A stretch of DNA of 64,000 nucleotides from Galerina marginata (Eukaryota > Basidiomycota > Agaricomycetes > Agaricales > Galerinaceae): the NCBI GenBank assembly GCA_023014335.1, contig JAECYW010000017.1, positions 1,736,001 through 1,800,000 of the forward strand. The letters are read 5' to 3'. The translations under genes were made by a program, and so were the position numbers. Of the stretch, positions 1 through 12,401 are shown piece by piece (position 1 is the stretch's first letter; every line of letters begins with the position of its first letter). Below the pieces are notes generated by a model. That model made no database searches. It was not told the origin of the DNA and saw only the letters and a program-made list of their open reading frames with translations.

Positions 1-294
1 GCCCTTAAAAAACTAACGGCAACAGGGTCATGGTGCCGATCTGACAATCAATTTGCAGTTTGGTTTGGACCGAACAAAACGAATGGTTGCAATATGAATC
101 CTGGGATCGAAGATGAGAAATGACTAGGGAATGCATAGATCCATGACTAGGTGGGGTTCCAGGCAGACGAAGTCCACGAGCATCTAGAGGCAGTGTACTA
201 CACCATCATTCGTGGACATGACGGTGAGAGCCAGGTGAGAGCTTCTGATATTCCCGTTTGATGGCCGCATCGCGTCACTTTATGGTGAGCCACC
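1..294. other. 5' flank, no gene seen
   Basis: I see no reading frame with coding character here. It is the upstream region of the thioesterase gene starting at 295, and the window edge cuts whatever lies before it. Confidence 0.5.
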
Positions 295-1452
295 ATGAAC
301 CTTAGACCATTTCTCGTTCTCTGCATTGCATCTGTTTTTGCTTTGCCTCAAAATTCACCGAAACCTCTTGTAATATGGCATGGACTTGGTCAGTGGACTC
401 TAATTCATATTATTTTCTCGTTTCACGTCTATGTTCTTGCAGGCGACTCTCATTCTTCCCCTGGAATGCTTCAGTTCTCCTCCTTGATCAAGGAAGTGCA
501 TCCAGGAATATTCATCCATTCTGTCTACATTGAAGAAGACCTGGATAAGGACCGACAAGCGGGATTCGTGTGTATTTGAACAACGTCAGTGTATGGACTC
601 TGACATTTGTTCAGTACGGCAATGCGAATGAACAAATCGAGTTTGTCGCTACACAACTCGCCGAAATTGCAGAACTCAGAGACGGATTCGATGCTATAGG
701 TTTCTCACAAGGTATGCATAGTATTGTGTACTCAATGGGTATTCGCAGTTTGCGAACTAATGTCACAGGGGGCCAATTTCTACGGGCTTACGTAGAGCGA
801 TACAATTCACCCCCGGTCAATAATTTAATCACTTTTGGCTCACAGCACATGGGAATATCGGATATTCCAACCTGCAGACGATACGATTTCCTATGTCAGA
901 TAGCTCGAAAAACGGCCAAACAGGCAGTTTACGGTGAATGGGCTCAGGAAAATCTAATACAAGTAAGTGTTGCCTTTACGAAACCGGTTGCCAAGTTGAC
1001 TAAGCTCGCAGGCCCAATATTATCGAGACCCGTCAAACTACGAAAAATACTTGACTACCAACTACTTTTTAACCTCAATCAACAATGAAATTCCCAATTC
1101 CCGAAACGAGACTTATGCCGGTAATCTGGCCTCTTTGAAGAACCTTGTCCTTGTCTTGTTTACTGAGGACAAGACTGTTGTTCCTAAGGAAAGCGCATGG
1201 TTTGGCGCTGAAGTCATTGAAGAAGAAGAGACGCCAGAGAAACAATTCCCGCTCAGCCTATCGAAGAATTTCAATTCTGAACGGAATGTTGTTCCAATGC
1301 GACTTCAACCTATCTATCTTGAAAATTGGATAGGTTTACAAGAATTAGATGGGCGAGGTGGAATTGTCTTTGAGACGTGTAAGGGTGAGCACATGCAGTT
1401 GGGTGACTGCTGGAAGGATCTGGTGATCAAATTCGCTGGTGGTCGGGAATAA
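295..1452 (+). CDS. Palmitoyl-protein thioesterase (PPT1 family)
   Basis: Removes fatty acyl groups from S-acylated cysteines, normally in the lysosome/vacuole. Five exons join cleanly across introns 389-442, 568-614, 712-768 and 963-1011 to give about 316 residues, close to the family's usual ~306. The N-terminus (MNLRPFLVLCIASVFALPQ) is a plausible signal peptide. HGLGDS forms the oxyanion region near residue 30, and GFSQGGQF carries the nucleophilic serine and is created exactly by splicing at 711/769. FTEDKTVVP holds the expected acid and GEHMQLGDC near the C-terminus the catalytic histidine. The frame is intact, so this looks functional. The start is the first ATG of the only frame that gives the signal peptide. 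The call rests on motif order and spacing along the whole protein. Confidence 0.93.
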
Positions 1453-1693
1453 AGCTAACTAGCATACTGTAATGTATTTTGTCCAATGCTCATAGTACAC
1501 TTAGACCATACTTACGCCAACCAATATCTATTATTAATTACATACTGGTCTCCCCGGTACTTCCTTCCTTCCCTCACGTGAGTTTGTTGTTCTGTTGATG
1601 CCATTTGTGATCGGTGGCTATGTCAGCTGTGTCCCATCATTGGTGCTGCATGGCCCGCCACTACTGCACGATTGTATCGACCTCGACGCGTTT

Positions 1694-4600
1694 ATGATGG
1701 CGACCTACACACCTACTATTACTCCTCGTCTTCGCATGACCAGGCATTCGCCGGTCCATTATGACAGAAGCACCAGTCAAATTGCGTCGACCTCTCAATC
1801 CGGTCCTTCACGTTTACCTGACTTTTCCCAGCTCGTCGACGTAAATCTGAACGACATGGCAATGTCGGAAGCCAGTGATCAACCAAGCTCCTCCAAAATT
1901 TCCTACAGCCCTCCACCGTTACGCGCTCGGAGAATCCGGCTGCAGTGCTTCGCGCCTTGCTCTCGCGCCTTCCGCCAGACGCCACAACCCCTACCCAATC
2001 GCATCGCATCTCTCAGCAATATGCCTCTGAGCGGGAATCCGACTATGATATGTCGGAACATACAAATGCCACCCCAAGCATGGCTCAAGAAAGTTTGAAG
2101 CACTTATTTTCCAAAGCTCGTCGAAACCCAGGCGATACCCCGCAAAAGTCAAGGCCTAGGCGTAACAGCTTTGACACGAGTGAGGTTGATGCCAGCCCAG
2201 GAGTCGAAAAGGAGCGAGCAGATAACAAAGGAAAACGTCGTAGCTTAAGCGATGACGAGATAGAACCTACCAATCGTAAGCAAATCCCTTCATAACCAGT
2301 GACTGTCAATTTGACGTTTGAATAATGCTAGAATCTTCAAGTAGGAACAGACTCGGAACTCGGTCTCGAACATCACACCAACCAGTTACGATGGAATTTC
2401 TACGCGATCGATTTAGCAACTCGCATGTGTCGCCAAGTAGACCACAGTCTCCGACCAATATCCGTAAGCCGTTTCTTCCCCCGTCAGATTTCAAATTGAC
2501 CCAAGATTCAAGATAACTCGAGCAACGAAACTGCGACCATTTTGCGCGACCTCAGTTCTTCTCAAAATACTCCCCCTGCAGCCACAAGCACTCCTCAGCA
2601 ATCGTTAAGAATGTCTCTTAACTTACAATTTCACCCAAGTCAGTCACGATCATCCTCCATCCTAGAATGCCATCCTTAGAGTTACATTCAGATCTGCTAG
2701 ACCAAGACACCGAGATGCAAAACGCTATCCAAGGCCTGGGAAGCTACGAGGAAAGTTCTTCGGTTGACCGTTCATGTATGGAAAGTATTACTATTATTAC
2801 TCTTCTACTCACGTCTTATTCTTCTAGTGTCTCCACCGCCGATTATGCGAAAACGTCTTACTGAAAACAATGGCTATGTATCAACGCATCCTAATGGAAC
2901 GTCTAATCATCTCGCCCTACATCGTCCTTGTTAGTCTACCTTTAAATTCCTTACTGGATGTCCACTCATTTATCAAACAGCATCCCAATCCAGCATGAAT
3001 TCTAAGTCAGTCAAACTCATTTCGTCCGCCTTGTTCTTTATTGTTGCAGTAATACCACGGTTGACGTCGTAATTCTAGGTCACGAAAAGGAAACTTTGTC
3101 GGAGTTGAACCGCAAACGGGAGCACGATTGGAATAAGCCACGTCCTCATCACGATCACGAGCAGCGTACTCACGACCATTCGCACTCTCATTTGCACAAA
3201 TCAAGTTCCCAAACATCGATTGTACAAAATTCGCATGATGTTGGCCCTCACAGGTCTCAATCAAGGTTGGTCAGTTTCTCCTCTGCAGTGCAAATTATTT
3301 ATTAATTTATGCAGACTGGAGCCTTTCCATTCCAACGATTCTCGCCTTTCTCCCATTCCCAACTCCGGCCACCGTCACTCTGTACTTTCGCGCTCAAACT
3401 CCCCATCTAGTTTCAGTTTTTGATGATGTCCCAGTGGACATCATTCATGAACGAGAACGGAACTGGAATTCCCCACATCCGGCATGGCATAAGCCCTCTC
3501 GGCCTGTCTCACCAGCTCTTTCACCACAACTACCGGAAACAGGCCGTCTAAGGACTAAGAGCTTGCAAGCCTCACCTTACTCAAGAGAGGAAAGTCACAG
3601 TATTCACATGAAACAATCGATATCTCCAATGATATCGCACGCGAAGGAGAGGAATGAGTATCAACCTTCGTTTTCACCAGAACAGTTCAGCCCAACCCCT
3701 AGTCGTACGTCATCTTTGCAGGCCATTGACAACACGTACCGTCACAATGACCCAAATCTCCGTCATCCTCCAAGGTCGCCATCGCCACTTCCCGCGTTGT
3801 CGAAGAAACGTCCAGCTTCACCGAACACTTCGACAGCCCCAAGAATGTCCAAGACTCCCAATACGGCTTCAAAAAGTGGGCAACAAGGCGGTTCCCCCCG
3901 GTTGGCCGAAGATACCTCCTCCAGACGTTCTTTTGGGATACACAAGAAGCAAGCTCAAACTTCAAACATGACATTATCATACACAACCTATACCGAGCAG
4001 AGTCCATTCGCGTCCGTGTTACCTTCAGGGAATCGATTGGTTGATAACGTTCATCCTGGCTTCCAAGCCATGGAACATGGGAACGACACTGAATTGGAAG
4101 GTACTCGATGATTCTCTTATCAACCCATATTTATTCTAAGTGCAGCTTCTTTTGCATTTAGATTTGAAAGAAACGGATTTTTCGTCGCAAGGAGAAACCC
4201 ATAAATTGAGTCCCATTTCCCCAGGTGGCTTATCTGACGACGAGGACCATGAACATGATCCAACCGCAAGGCCGTTAACGAGACAATATACCCCTCCATT
4301 TTTAATTCCGCCGAGTACACCTCGCATATCGGTTGAAACCCACACATCCCCACGAAGTGCCTCCCCAGACATTGCTATGCCAGAGAACCAGTCCCTAGTT
4401 TCTACACCAGTCACATCCAGCATATCGGTTCAAGACCACACGCCTCCGCCAGATGCCTTTACAGATGTTCCTCTGTCGCCTTCGACCCCTCCAAGACGTT
4501 CTACTCCTAGGAGCTCAAGGAAAGAATTCAAGACACCCTCACCACCGAAAGGCTTGCCCGATCTGCCGTCACCGTCCTATAGCGAAGATTCTGGAAGCAA

Positions 4601-5742
4601 TCGTGGATGGACTAAAACAGCGACTGCTCAATCGCAACCAAGTGCTCTTCAGGATTCTCATTGGATGCCAACTCCGAGACCTCCGGGAGGTTGGCTAGCG
4701 ACGCCCAAAGCGCCTCGAGAAGTGCCTTTAGACGATGGTTCTACAATGCCAACGGATGATTCAAAGGGTGGGAATGGGCAGGTTTACCCCAGTACCCCCA
4801 CCAATCACGTCGATAACCCAAATGGCGCCAACTTGGGTATTATTGGCAAGACTCCAAAGCCTCCGGGAGGTTGGGTTTCGACTCCTGCCCCACCTCTCTC
4901 ATCAAGGTTGCCCGAAGAAGAGATTTCCGAACAGAGTGCAGGACTCCTTACCCCCATGCCATCACTATCCAGAGGATCGTCATTCGATCCGAAGACGCCT
5001 GGACTTCCCGGCGGATGGTTAGCAACTCCAGCAGTCAGAAAGAGTATCTTGAAAGTCCGCTTTAATTCTGAGGCAACAATGGCGCAAAATAGTCAAGGCA
5101 TATGATCACAAACTTGATGCAGAAACTGGCGACGTGCCCACGCAAACTGTCGGCACACCTTCACACTCCGACCCGTCTTCTCCACTGCCGCCTTCTCCTC
5201 GCAGTCCCCGCCGATCCAAGGCGCCTAACATACGCATCGTCGATGCCTTCGGGAAAGAGCATGAGTCTATCGAGCTTGAAAGCGAACAACGTGGTAAGAG
5301 TATGCTCCGTGTAGTTGATGCGATGGGACGCGAGGTTCCGAGCGATCCTACGTCAATAATGGAAGAATCCACAATTGAAGACCAAATTATCAAAAACTCA
5401 AGCCGCGGAGAGCTTTTGTCTCGTATTCGGAAAGGTCTTGATGATCTTGCCGAGGAGTTTGATGGTGTAGAAAAGTAAGCCTTCGTCCGATCAATGCGTT
5501 TTTGGTTGCTGACCGCACTTTAGGAATGATCAAGACCTACTCGATGTGACCCGAATTGAAGAACTCAATAGAGTTTCGAAATCAAGCTCGCAGAAACCGA
5601 GAACAATTACATGGCCAACATCTTATATCTCGCGGAAAGGGCTTGTTTTCTATCCAATATCCATATGTATGTTTTGCGATAATTTCATGTCGCATGATCT
5701 CACAATTTTATAGTTGTTAAACTCAAAACTACCACGAAATAA
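1694..5742 (+). CDS. Large Ser/Pro-rich disordered protein with GGW repeats
   Basis: I do not recognise a named family. The gene is split into many exons; supported introns include 1841-1908, 2276-2331, 5475-5523 and probably 5667-5713. The product is rich in Ser, Pro and Arg, with many SP/TP dipeptides typical of phosphorylated disordered proteins. Three copies of a PGGW(L/V)(A/S)TP motif lie at about 4671-4710, 4851-4890 and 4994-5030. They are followed by a more ordered acidic and helical tail with two similar segments, IRIVDAFGKEHESIELE and LRVVDAMGREVPSD, then RGELLSRIRKGLDDLAEEFD. One base too many in the A-run at 5086-5089 breaks the frame between the repeat region and the tail. The start at 1694 (two consecutive ATGs) is a best guess, and an in-frame ATG lies at 1595. 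The exact 3' end (5713 or 5742) depends on whether the last intron is spliced. Confidence 0.7.
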
Positions 5743-7047
5743 TTTGCGATTCTATGTTACAGTGATATTGGTCCAGTTGTTTTTCTTTTTATTTCTATAT
5801 CGGTGCGTGTTGGTCAACTCAGTTGAGATTTTCGCTTCGCTAAGAAAGTATACAGAATAGCAATAAATAGGGCAAGGAAACTCTTCCTCAACACCTATTA
5901 TGACCCTTTCAACCCTGAAGTTCATTTATACGTATTTAACTCTGATTCGTCCCTTACCTTAGAGACTCCAAAATCTCAGGCGTGTCATGGTATTCACTTC
6001 TCCAACGATTTTTTAGAGCGGCCGGGGAGAAGACCTGGCTACATTTTATAGGAGATATGCCGTCATATTTTTGGAATATATGGAACGACGACGCCATCCC
6101 GCAGAATAAGGCCTGGCTTCCAACTTAGGAGAACATGATTCGTTCTTATTTGTAGGGCCCATGAACTGTTGATTTAGTGTATGATACTTATGACATATAT
6201 ACCATATCTTGTAAATGAATGAATACATAAGTATGTTGAGACTTCGTGAACTGCATTTATGTAACGGTTCTTTCCCTTCGCGTCTCCCTTTAAATTTTTC
6301 AGCCGTATACTTTCACGAGCAATGGGATCAAACTTACAAGCTGGCTTGAAGCTACTTACTGCAACCACGTATTTCTGCCAAATTGTTTACACAGCCAAAT
6401 GCCTTATATCTACTTAACTCCATGACTATGTAAAGATGTCAAGAAAAGGTCAAATTAAGATGCCATTCTCTCGAGTACTCAGGAATTTCTACCAAATTGT
6501 CTGTCGCGAAACTTTAGCGAAACTTTGATCAAATGTTGATGCTAAATTTTTGCGTTACTTTTTGAATCTCTATACCCACACCAAGTTGTAAACACAGTTC
6601 TTCGCAGAAACTCTCGAAATTTGAGGTCAGAGCCCACTTATGTATAAGTAGGTCAGACAGCTATAGAACATTCAATCCCCGGGCTGATGGCAAAACCGCG
6701 AGCCTCCGCCAAGAGCCCGGCTATCATGCGCATATGTCACGTAAGAATTCAAAAGTCGGCCCTGTCCATGAGGTTATCGTTTTAAATGCGTTGAAGCGAA
6801 GATTACTTATGACGTACATGACGGCGGCATGTCCTTGGCGCGTCGGCCCGGAAGCTGGGTAAATTTTGAGACTCGCGGTGACCATCATACTAATAGCATC
6901 ACATGAAGAGCACATGAAGGTGAAGGCATCGATTCCTCTCTTTCTTCCTTTCCACTTGTACCTCGCCTGGGCACTTATCCTGTAGCAGGTATCTTAGAGC
7001 CCAACGTCCTTTGTCAGGAACTAGCTTCTCATAAACCTTTTCTTGCC
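5743..7047. other. 1.3-kb gap without a confident gene
   Basis: AT-rich sequence with no convincing conserved frame up to about 6660. Between about 6660 and 7010 a GC-richer patch contains a possible two-exon minus-strand frame, described under findings. The last ~100 bases are the promoter and 5' leader of the mechanosensitive channel gene. Confidence 0.4.
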
Positions 7048-9747
7048 ATGGGTACAAAGCAGAGTGAGCGACCAGACAATCCCTCTCCCGAGGTCAGGAT
7101 AATGGTCGGCAGAATATGAACATGGACTCACTTTCAACAATTCCATTAGCCCCGTCTGCCGAACCGTGCAAAAACTCCAGAAGAAAAGCTCGATGACTCT
7201 GAAGAGTCGGACACCACAGCAACCGGCTCATCTGACGAATTTAACTGGTTTGAGGATGATAACCCGAATACTGGAAGCTCGGAGCCGGTGCGTGCGAAAC
7301 GGGGTAGACGTCTATGGCTCGCTTTTATGAAACTTGCGAGACCAGTTAGAGTGCTTCTCGTCAGCATTCTTGGGGCATCCGTGTTCGTAACGCCTCTTAT
7401 CGTTGTGAATGTTCGCTTCCGGGAAAGCTTCATAAAAGCCCAAGTCCACGTTTGGTCGCTATGGTTTACAATTATATGGGCTGCTAGTTGTGTCACCTAT
7501 CTTTTGGTGGATATGATTCCCCGCATTGTCATAGTCATGACCCGGTTATTCGGCGGACAGATCGAACGATTGAAAATCCAAGTTGAAGTGCGTCCAGCAG
7601 ACTTCTGGCATTCTCTAATCACTGAAGGAACTCTATTGCAGTTGGTTATGGCCGTCAAGTCTTGGCTTAAACTTGCCCTTGACACCGCATGGGCATGGAT
7701 CGCGTTATCAGCCATTCGCGACATATACAATCCATTCGGGACTTACTGGACAATTGTGAACCGCATAATGCAAGTGCGTACTTATCTTTTAGATGCCATG
7801 CCTTCTTTGACACGAGGGTCAAAGGCACTCTTTGCATCTGGCATCATCCTTTTCGTTGAGAAATTATTTCTCCGATTTGTTGCCGTCAATTTCCACCAGA
7901 GAGCACTTGCCGACCGCATTGCTGAAAATCAGCTTGGCCTTAAAGCTTTGGACCGTTTATCCAACGCTCATCCTTATTCTCCTAAAAAGTCACCTTACTC
8001 AAAGCGGGGGCACAGAACACCTGGTTCTACCGGAGCTTTCAACTTCTCGTCTACACCATACCGCACTCCAAAGGGTGTCAACAGCACCGAGATGTCGCCA
8101 ATCACCGGCCAGGAAACACCCCCTTTCAATCAATCTTCCGGACCGAGTGTACGACCAAGGAGGAAAAAGAAAAATATGACGAGCGTGATCGTTGACCAAG
8201 TACCTGTTTATACTATTCAAGCCTTCGGGATACTGATAATTTACTGCCAGGTTGGGGAAGCGATTGGCCAAGTTGCCCTAAAAAACTCCAGGTTCAACCG
8301 AGAAGGAGACTATAGTGGCCTGCACTCAGCTAGGAGGCTGGCGAGGAAATTGTTCAGCGCCCTTAGTGATGTTAACCCGCCAAGGTCACACCTTGTGGTT
8401 GATGGTCAGTGTTTACATGGGATTTCGATCACATATTGACAGTTCTCAGATTTTGTCCCCTACTTTCGTTCTGTGACGGAGGCAGTAAGGTCTTTGTCGA
8501 TATTTGGGCGATATGGAGTTCTAATAATTTCCTAACCTCTACAGCACGACGCCTTTGCGTTATTTGATAAGGACGGAAACGGTGATATATCTAAACGCGA
8601 GATGAGAGAAGCTGTTCAAAGAATTTATCGAGAGCGTAAGTCTTTAATTGCAGGACTGAAGGTTGGACGTTCTTTCAATCAAGGAAGCTTGTGTTGACTA
8701 CTATGTTATTAGGATATTGACTCGATTGTAGCCAAGCTTGACGCTGTCCTCTTGTGCATTGCTTTGGTTATAATCATATTCTTATGCCTGCTAATATTCA
8801 ATCGGTCAAATACTGTTGCATCACTTGTCCCATTAGCCACAGTCGTTCTTGGGTTTTCCTTCATTTTTGGTCATTCCGCTCAAATTCTGTTTGAATCAGT
8901 GTGTTACTATTTCATTTTGGTTGCGTCGAAGTGTTTATTTTTTCTTAGCTGATTTTCATATTTTCTACACACGTTTTCGACGTCGGAGACCTTGTTATGA
9001 TCGATGACCAGGTATTTCTTACACTAACACGTTTACATCGACACTTGCTCATTTCTTGGACCCTACAGGTTTTATTCGTCAAGGAATTTGGCTTGTTCTC
9101 GACGACGTTCCGCCGGGTTGATGGTCAAGAGGTTATCGCACCCAACTCCTTATTGTCCAGCACAAAGCTGGTTCACAATCTGCGTCGCAGTAAATCGATG
9201 TGAGTTTCCTAAATCTGACATTCAGGCAGTTGCCAACAAGAACGACCCAGGTGGGAAACCACTAAGCTGATGGTATCATACAACACTCCCATGGAGGTCA
9301 TCGAACAACTGCGTATCAAGATCGTTGCTTATATGAGTGCAAATAACCGTGAATGGTCAGACTGTTCGTTGAATATTGACAAGATGGAATTCCAAAATGC
9401 CATCCACCTCATCGTTGGCATGGAGCGTGCGTATTGAGTGTTTTGTACGGTGCTCAGGCTGTTGCTTACCACTTCGTTTCTCAGATCGGCCAAACTGGCA
9501 AGACTGGGGTGGCAGATGGACTCGTCGTACAGCGTTTATGCGACATCTGAAGACAATACTGGAGGAGCTTGAGATTAGCTATATCATGCCCATCCAACCT
9601 GTCTTACTTCCCAGGGGAGAGGAGTCTTATGGACCACGTATACAAACACCACCACATACAGAACGAGGTAATGCTGGATTTTACCAAGCTGGGAATTATG
9701 GTCGCGACTTCGGCGCCTCATTACGAACTGGAGTGCCGACCCTTTGA
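7048..9747 (+). CDS. MscS-type mechanosensitive ion channel with EF-hand
   Basis: Fungal and plant-type MscS channel, related to fission yeast Msy1/Msy2, which act in ER/plasma-membrane Ca2+ responses to osmotic swelling. The start ATG opens a 15-codon exon followed by intron 7093-7149. An acidic cytosolic N-terminus leads into several hydrophobic segments (LVSILGASVFVTPLIVV and LWFTIIWAASCVTYLLV among them). The family segment AVNFHQRALADRIAENQLGL follows a TM helix near 7860-7950. A canonical EF-hand loop, DKDGNGDISKRE, lies near 8570-8605. Pore-lining helices and the MscS beta domain follow (FDVGDLVMIDDQ, then TTFRRVDGQEVIAPNSLL). Intron 7774-7824 is 51 nt and stop-free, so retaining it would insert 17 residues in frame. 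Intron 8405-8449 is only 45 nt. The frame is intact across all junctions I checked, and the C-terminus ends shortly after a PIQPVLLPR segment. Confidence 0.9.
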
Positions 9748-9879
9748 TAAGTATTGGGTCATTTTGAGGTCATTTACTGGGGAATAAAGGTGGACATTTA
9801 ACTGTATAGCTTAGTCAGCGCTTTTCTGCAGGTTCAAAAATAAAAGGAGCCGTGCATCCCAAGATCATTACTTACTTCG

Positions 9880-12264
9880 ATGCAAACTGACGCTCCCTCA
9901 TTTCAAACTCTTTTATCTCTCTTGGAATCTTTTCAAAAGCCTGAATTTATACCCCGGAATACTGTACATCCATTTGCCACAGCCGCTCCAGCGACCTGCG
10001 ACCTTCTACAGGATTTGATCAACACTACAGAGCAACTTTCTCGTTCTTTAGCTATATACCATTCGTCCTCGCAATGGTCAAACCCGAAACTGACATCACT
10101 TTTGCGCCAGCATACTTCAATTGAACATACTTCTTACTCTGTCAGCTACATCTCTTCGTGTGAGGGAATTACGCAGCTCACGATCAATTCTGAAAGTAGT
10201 CGGCGAAGAATGTTCAGCATCTTATTGATGCCTTGTCTATGCGTCCTGGTGTCAACTACGGTGAAAGCATCCCATTACTCTCGACTTCATTCCCCCATTG
10301 GTGCATCCAGCAGCTCGCCGCATGGGGCACCTCAGTTGGAATGGAAACTTTCATTGATGAAAGTCGCGTTGGGGGTTTAAATGTTGTGCTTGGAGGGAAG
10401 GTTTTAGTCATAGACGTTGATTTTGCCATTGAAGGCGAAGACCCGCTCAAACCAATGCTTAAGGTTGCCAATGTCAAGACATCGAACGCATTGCTCCAGG
10501 GGAACGCGAATGGTAGTACCTCGACAATGATCGACGCTTTTCTAAGGGATAGTATCGACAAATACTGTGTAGAGATGCAGAAAAGTGAAGACTCGAGGAA
10601 TTCCCTGTATGCAGCCAGCCTTCGCAAGGTCGTGCACGACCATTTGCGATACCTCGTCTTGCTTGACGGGCTGGCTAGTCGGAAAGAAGACGGAGGAATT
10701 AGATGGTTCACCGATATCGACGAACTTTGCCCCACCTTGATCAGGGTGGCCAAAAGCGAGGCCGAGGACATTGCTTCGTAGGTGACAATCCGACCCTATG
10801 ACTTTCACAGGGCTTACTTTTCCAGGTCTCTGTCGTTGCCGAAAGCTCCTCTGGATGTCTTTTTGTTGCGTTCCCATTCCTTGCCTTTACCTTATCTCAC
10901 AATGCCGTCCATATCCTTTTTGGCATACCTGTCGCCATCCGCGTACTTATTTCTCAGTTCACAACGCATCTGGCTACGCAGAAAACGAAAACTACCCTCT
11001 CCTCGATCTCGGATTGTCCGACCTCACACCTTACCTGGACACCGTCACCAAAGGTGTTACCGTCGCGACTCTTTTCCTTGAAAAACTTTCTGAGGCACAT
11101 TTGTATCCTCCTTCAATGTCTATGCCAAACATAACAGCGAGACCTACGTTCCCCCTTTGCCTGTCCGCAGCCGAACTAGACCACTCATTTCCACAGTTGG
11201 ATGGCTTCGGTATGGAGGTTACCTCTCAAGATTCGGACACAACATCTGTGCCTTATGCCTGGGTGCTTGACTTTACCGATGGAGGGAAACGTCCAGGCGT
11301 GGTCATAAGTCAATCAAGAATGAAAGCGATAGAGCTTGTCGTAAACCCTTTAGGAGGAGGAGACGGCTTAATTGGCGTAAGCGACACGCTGTACAGTACC
11401 CGCAGCTGGATCGACCAACTAGTCAGTGTTTTCGTTTCTGCCTGAACATATTATTCATCATTCAACAGTTGAACCCTGACGGTACGGCATCTCCAGAACA
11501 CTACACAGCTCTCTATGTATGACGGTGTTACTTTCTATGCTACCTTTTGTTGACACCTTTCTGGTCTTAGCTGTCGCCGAATTCTTTACACCCACCGCTT
11601 CAACTGCGTTTGACAACTCCAGAAGAACTTGGGTTCACTCTAGAGCGGGTACCTGTGCATAGTATCAAAGAGGTTTGGGGAATCTTAGAGGTAGGGTTGC
11701 GATTGAAACTTCCTTTGTGGTTCTTACTTGCCTTGCCCTCGAATAGGTTGTCAGAGAACAATGTTGGCTGAACGAGACTCTTCTTGGCTGTCGATGGACA
11801 AGCGACGCATTGAAAGTAGAAGAGGGACTACCTGGCGAGCCAGAAGCGACGGAAGAGGATCTGCAAGCCCTTTTATTGGGTATGTAGTGGTTCAGACACG
11901 ATCGGACGTAATGACTGCTAACTTGAGTTCAGGTAACTTCATACCCAGAAAGATTCCCGTCAATGTCATTCTTCCGTCTGCAAATACGACGGATAACTTA
12001 TTTGGGCCAACAGAACTGGGGTTTTCCTCTGCGTCGACCCCCAGGATTACCATGACATCGCCCCAGCGGTCTTCCTCAATTGCTGGCCTGGTAGAAATTA
12101 CAGTAACTCACGATGAAACAAAACCTCGAGGGGTATCTGTCGAAATTTCAGGAGCTATGGGCTCCGATCTCAAACCCGCGGATTTGGAGGAAATTTGCCG
12201 CCGTGGGGGTATATTGAGTTTGCCAGGGAGGGTGTGGGCAAGTGGACTTGGAGTAGCGTCGTAG
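9880..12264 (+). CDS. Probable Mediator complex subunit Med1
   Basis: Med1 belongs to the middle module of Mediator, which links activators to RNA polymerase II. The product has the Med1 pattern: an N-terminal helical region, then LLSTSFPHWCIQQLAAWGT, GGKVLVIDVDFAIEGE with a following long helical segment, and later YAWVLDFTDGG followed by GVVISQSRMKAIELVV. The C-terminal half is spread over several short exons (introns near 11420-11468, 11515-11570, 11692-11747 and 11880-11933). Two frame breaks lie in the first exon, one between about 10124 and 10150 and one at 10211-10214. Each corresponds to one surplus base, and similarity continues across them (LRVRELRSS, then QHLIDALSMRPGVNYGES). Family assignment is from memory of fungal Med1 proteins and is less certain than the gene itself. 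The gene converges on the minus-strand gene ending at 12402. Confidence 0.7.
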
Positions 12265-12401
12265 CAGTGGGTATTTTCTCAATACTTTACACAGCATACT
12301 TACATATTTTAAGACAGTGTCTTTGTCTTCACGGTAACAAATTAAACATTGGCTGGGGTTATGCGGACATCATTTTGAAAGGCTGGTATTCCAGGCAGGA
12401 C

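Noticed and set aside
10256..10771. Long minus-strand open frame (~170 codons) opposite the Med1 gene
   Set aside because: It is the reverse complement of a conserved plus-strand coding exon and has no recognisable features of its own.
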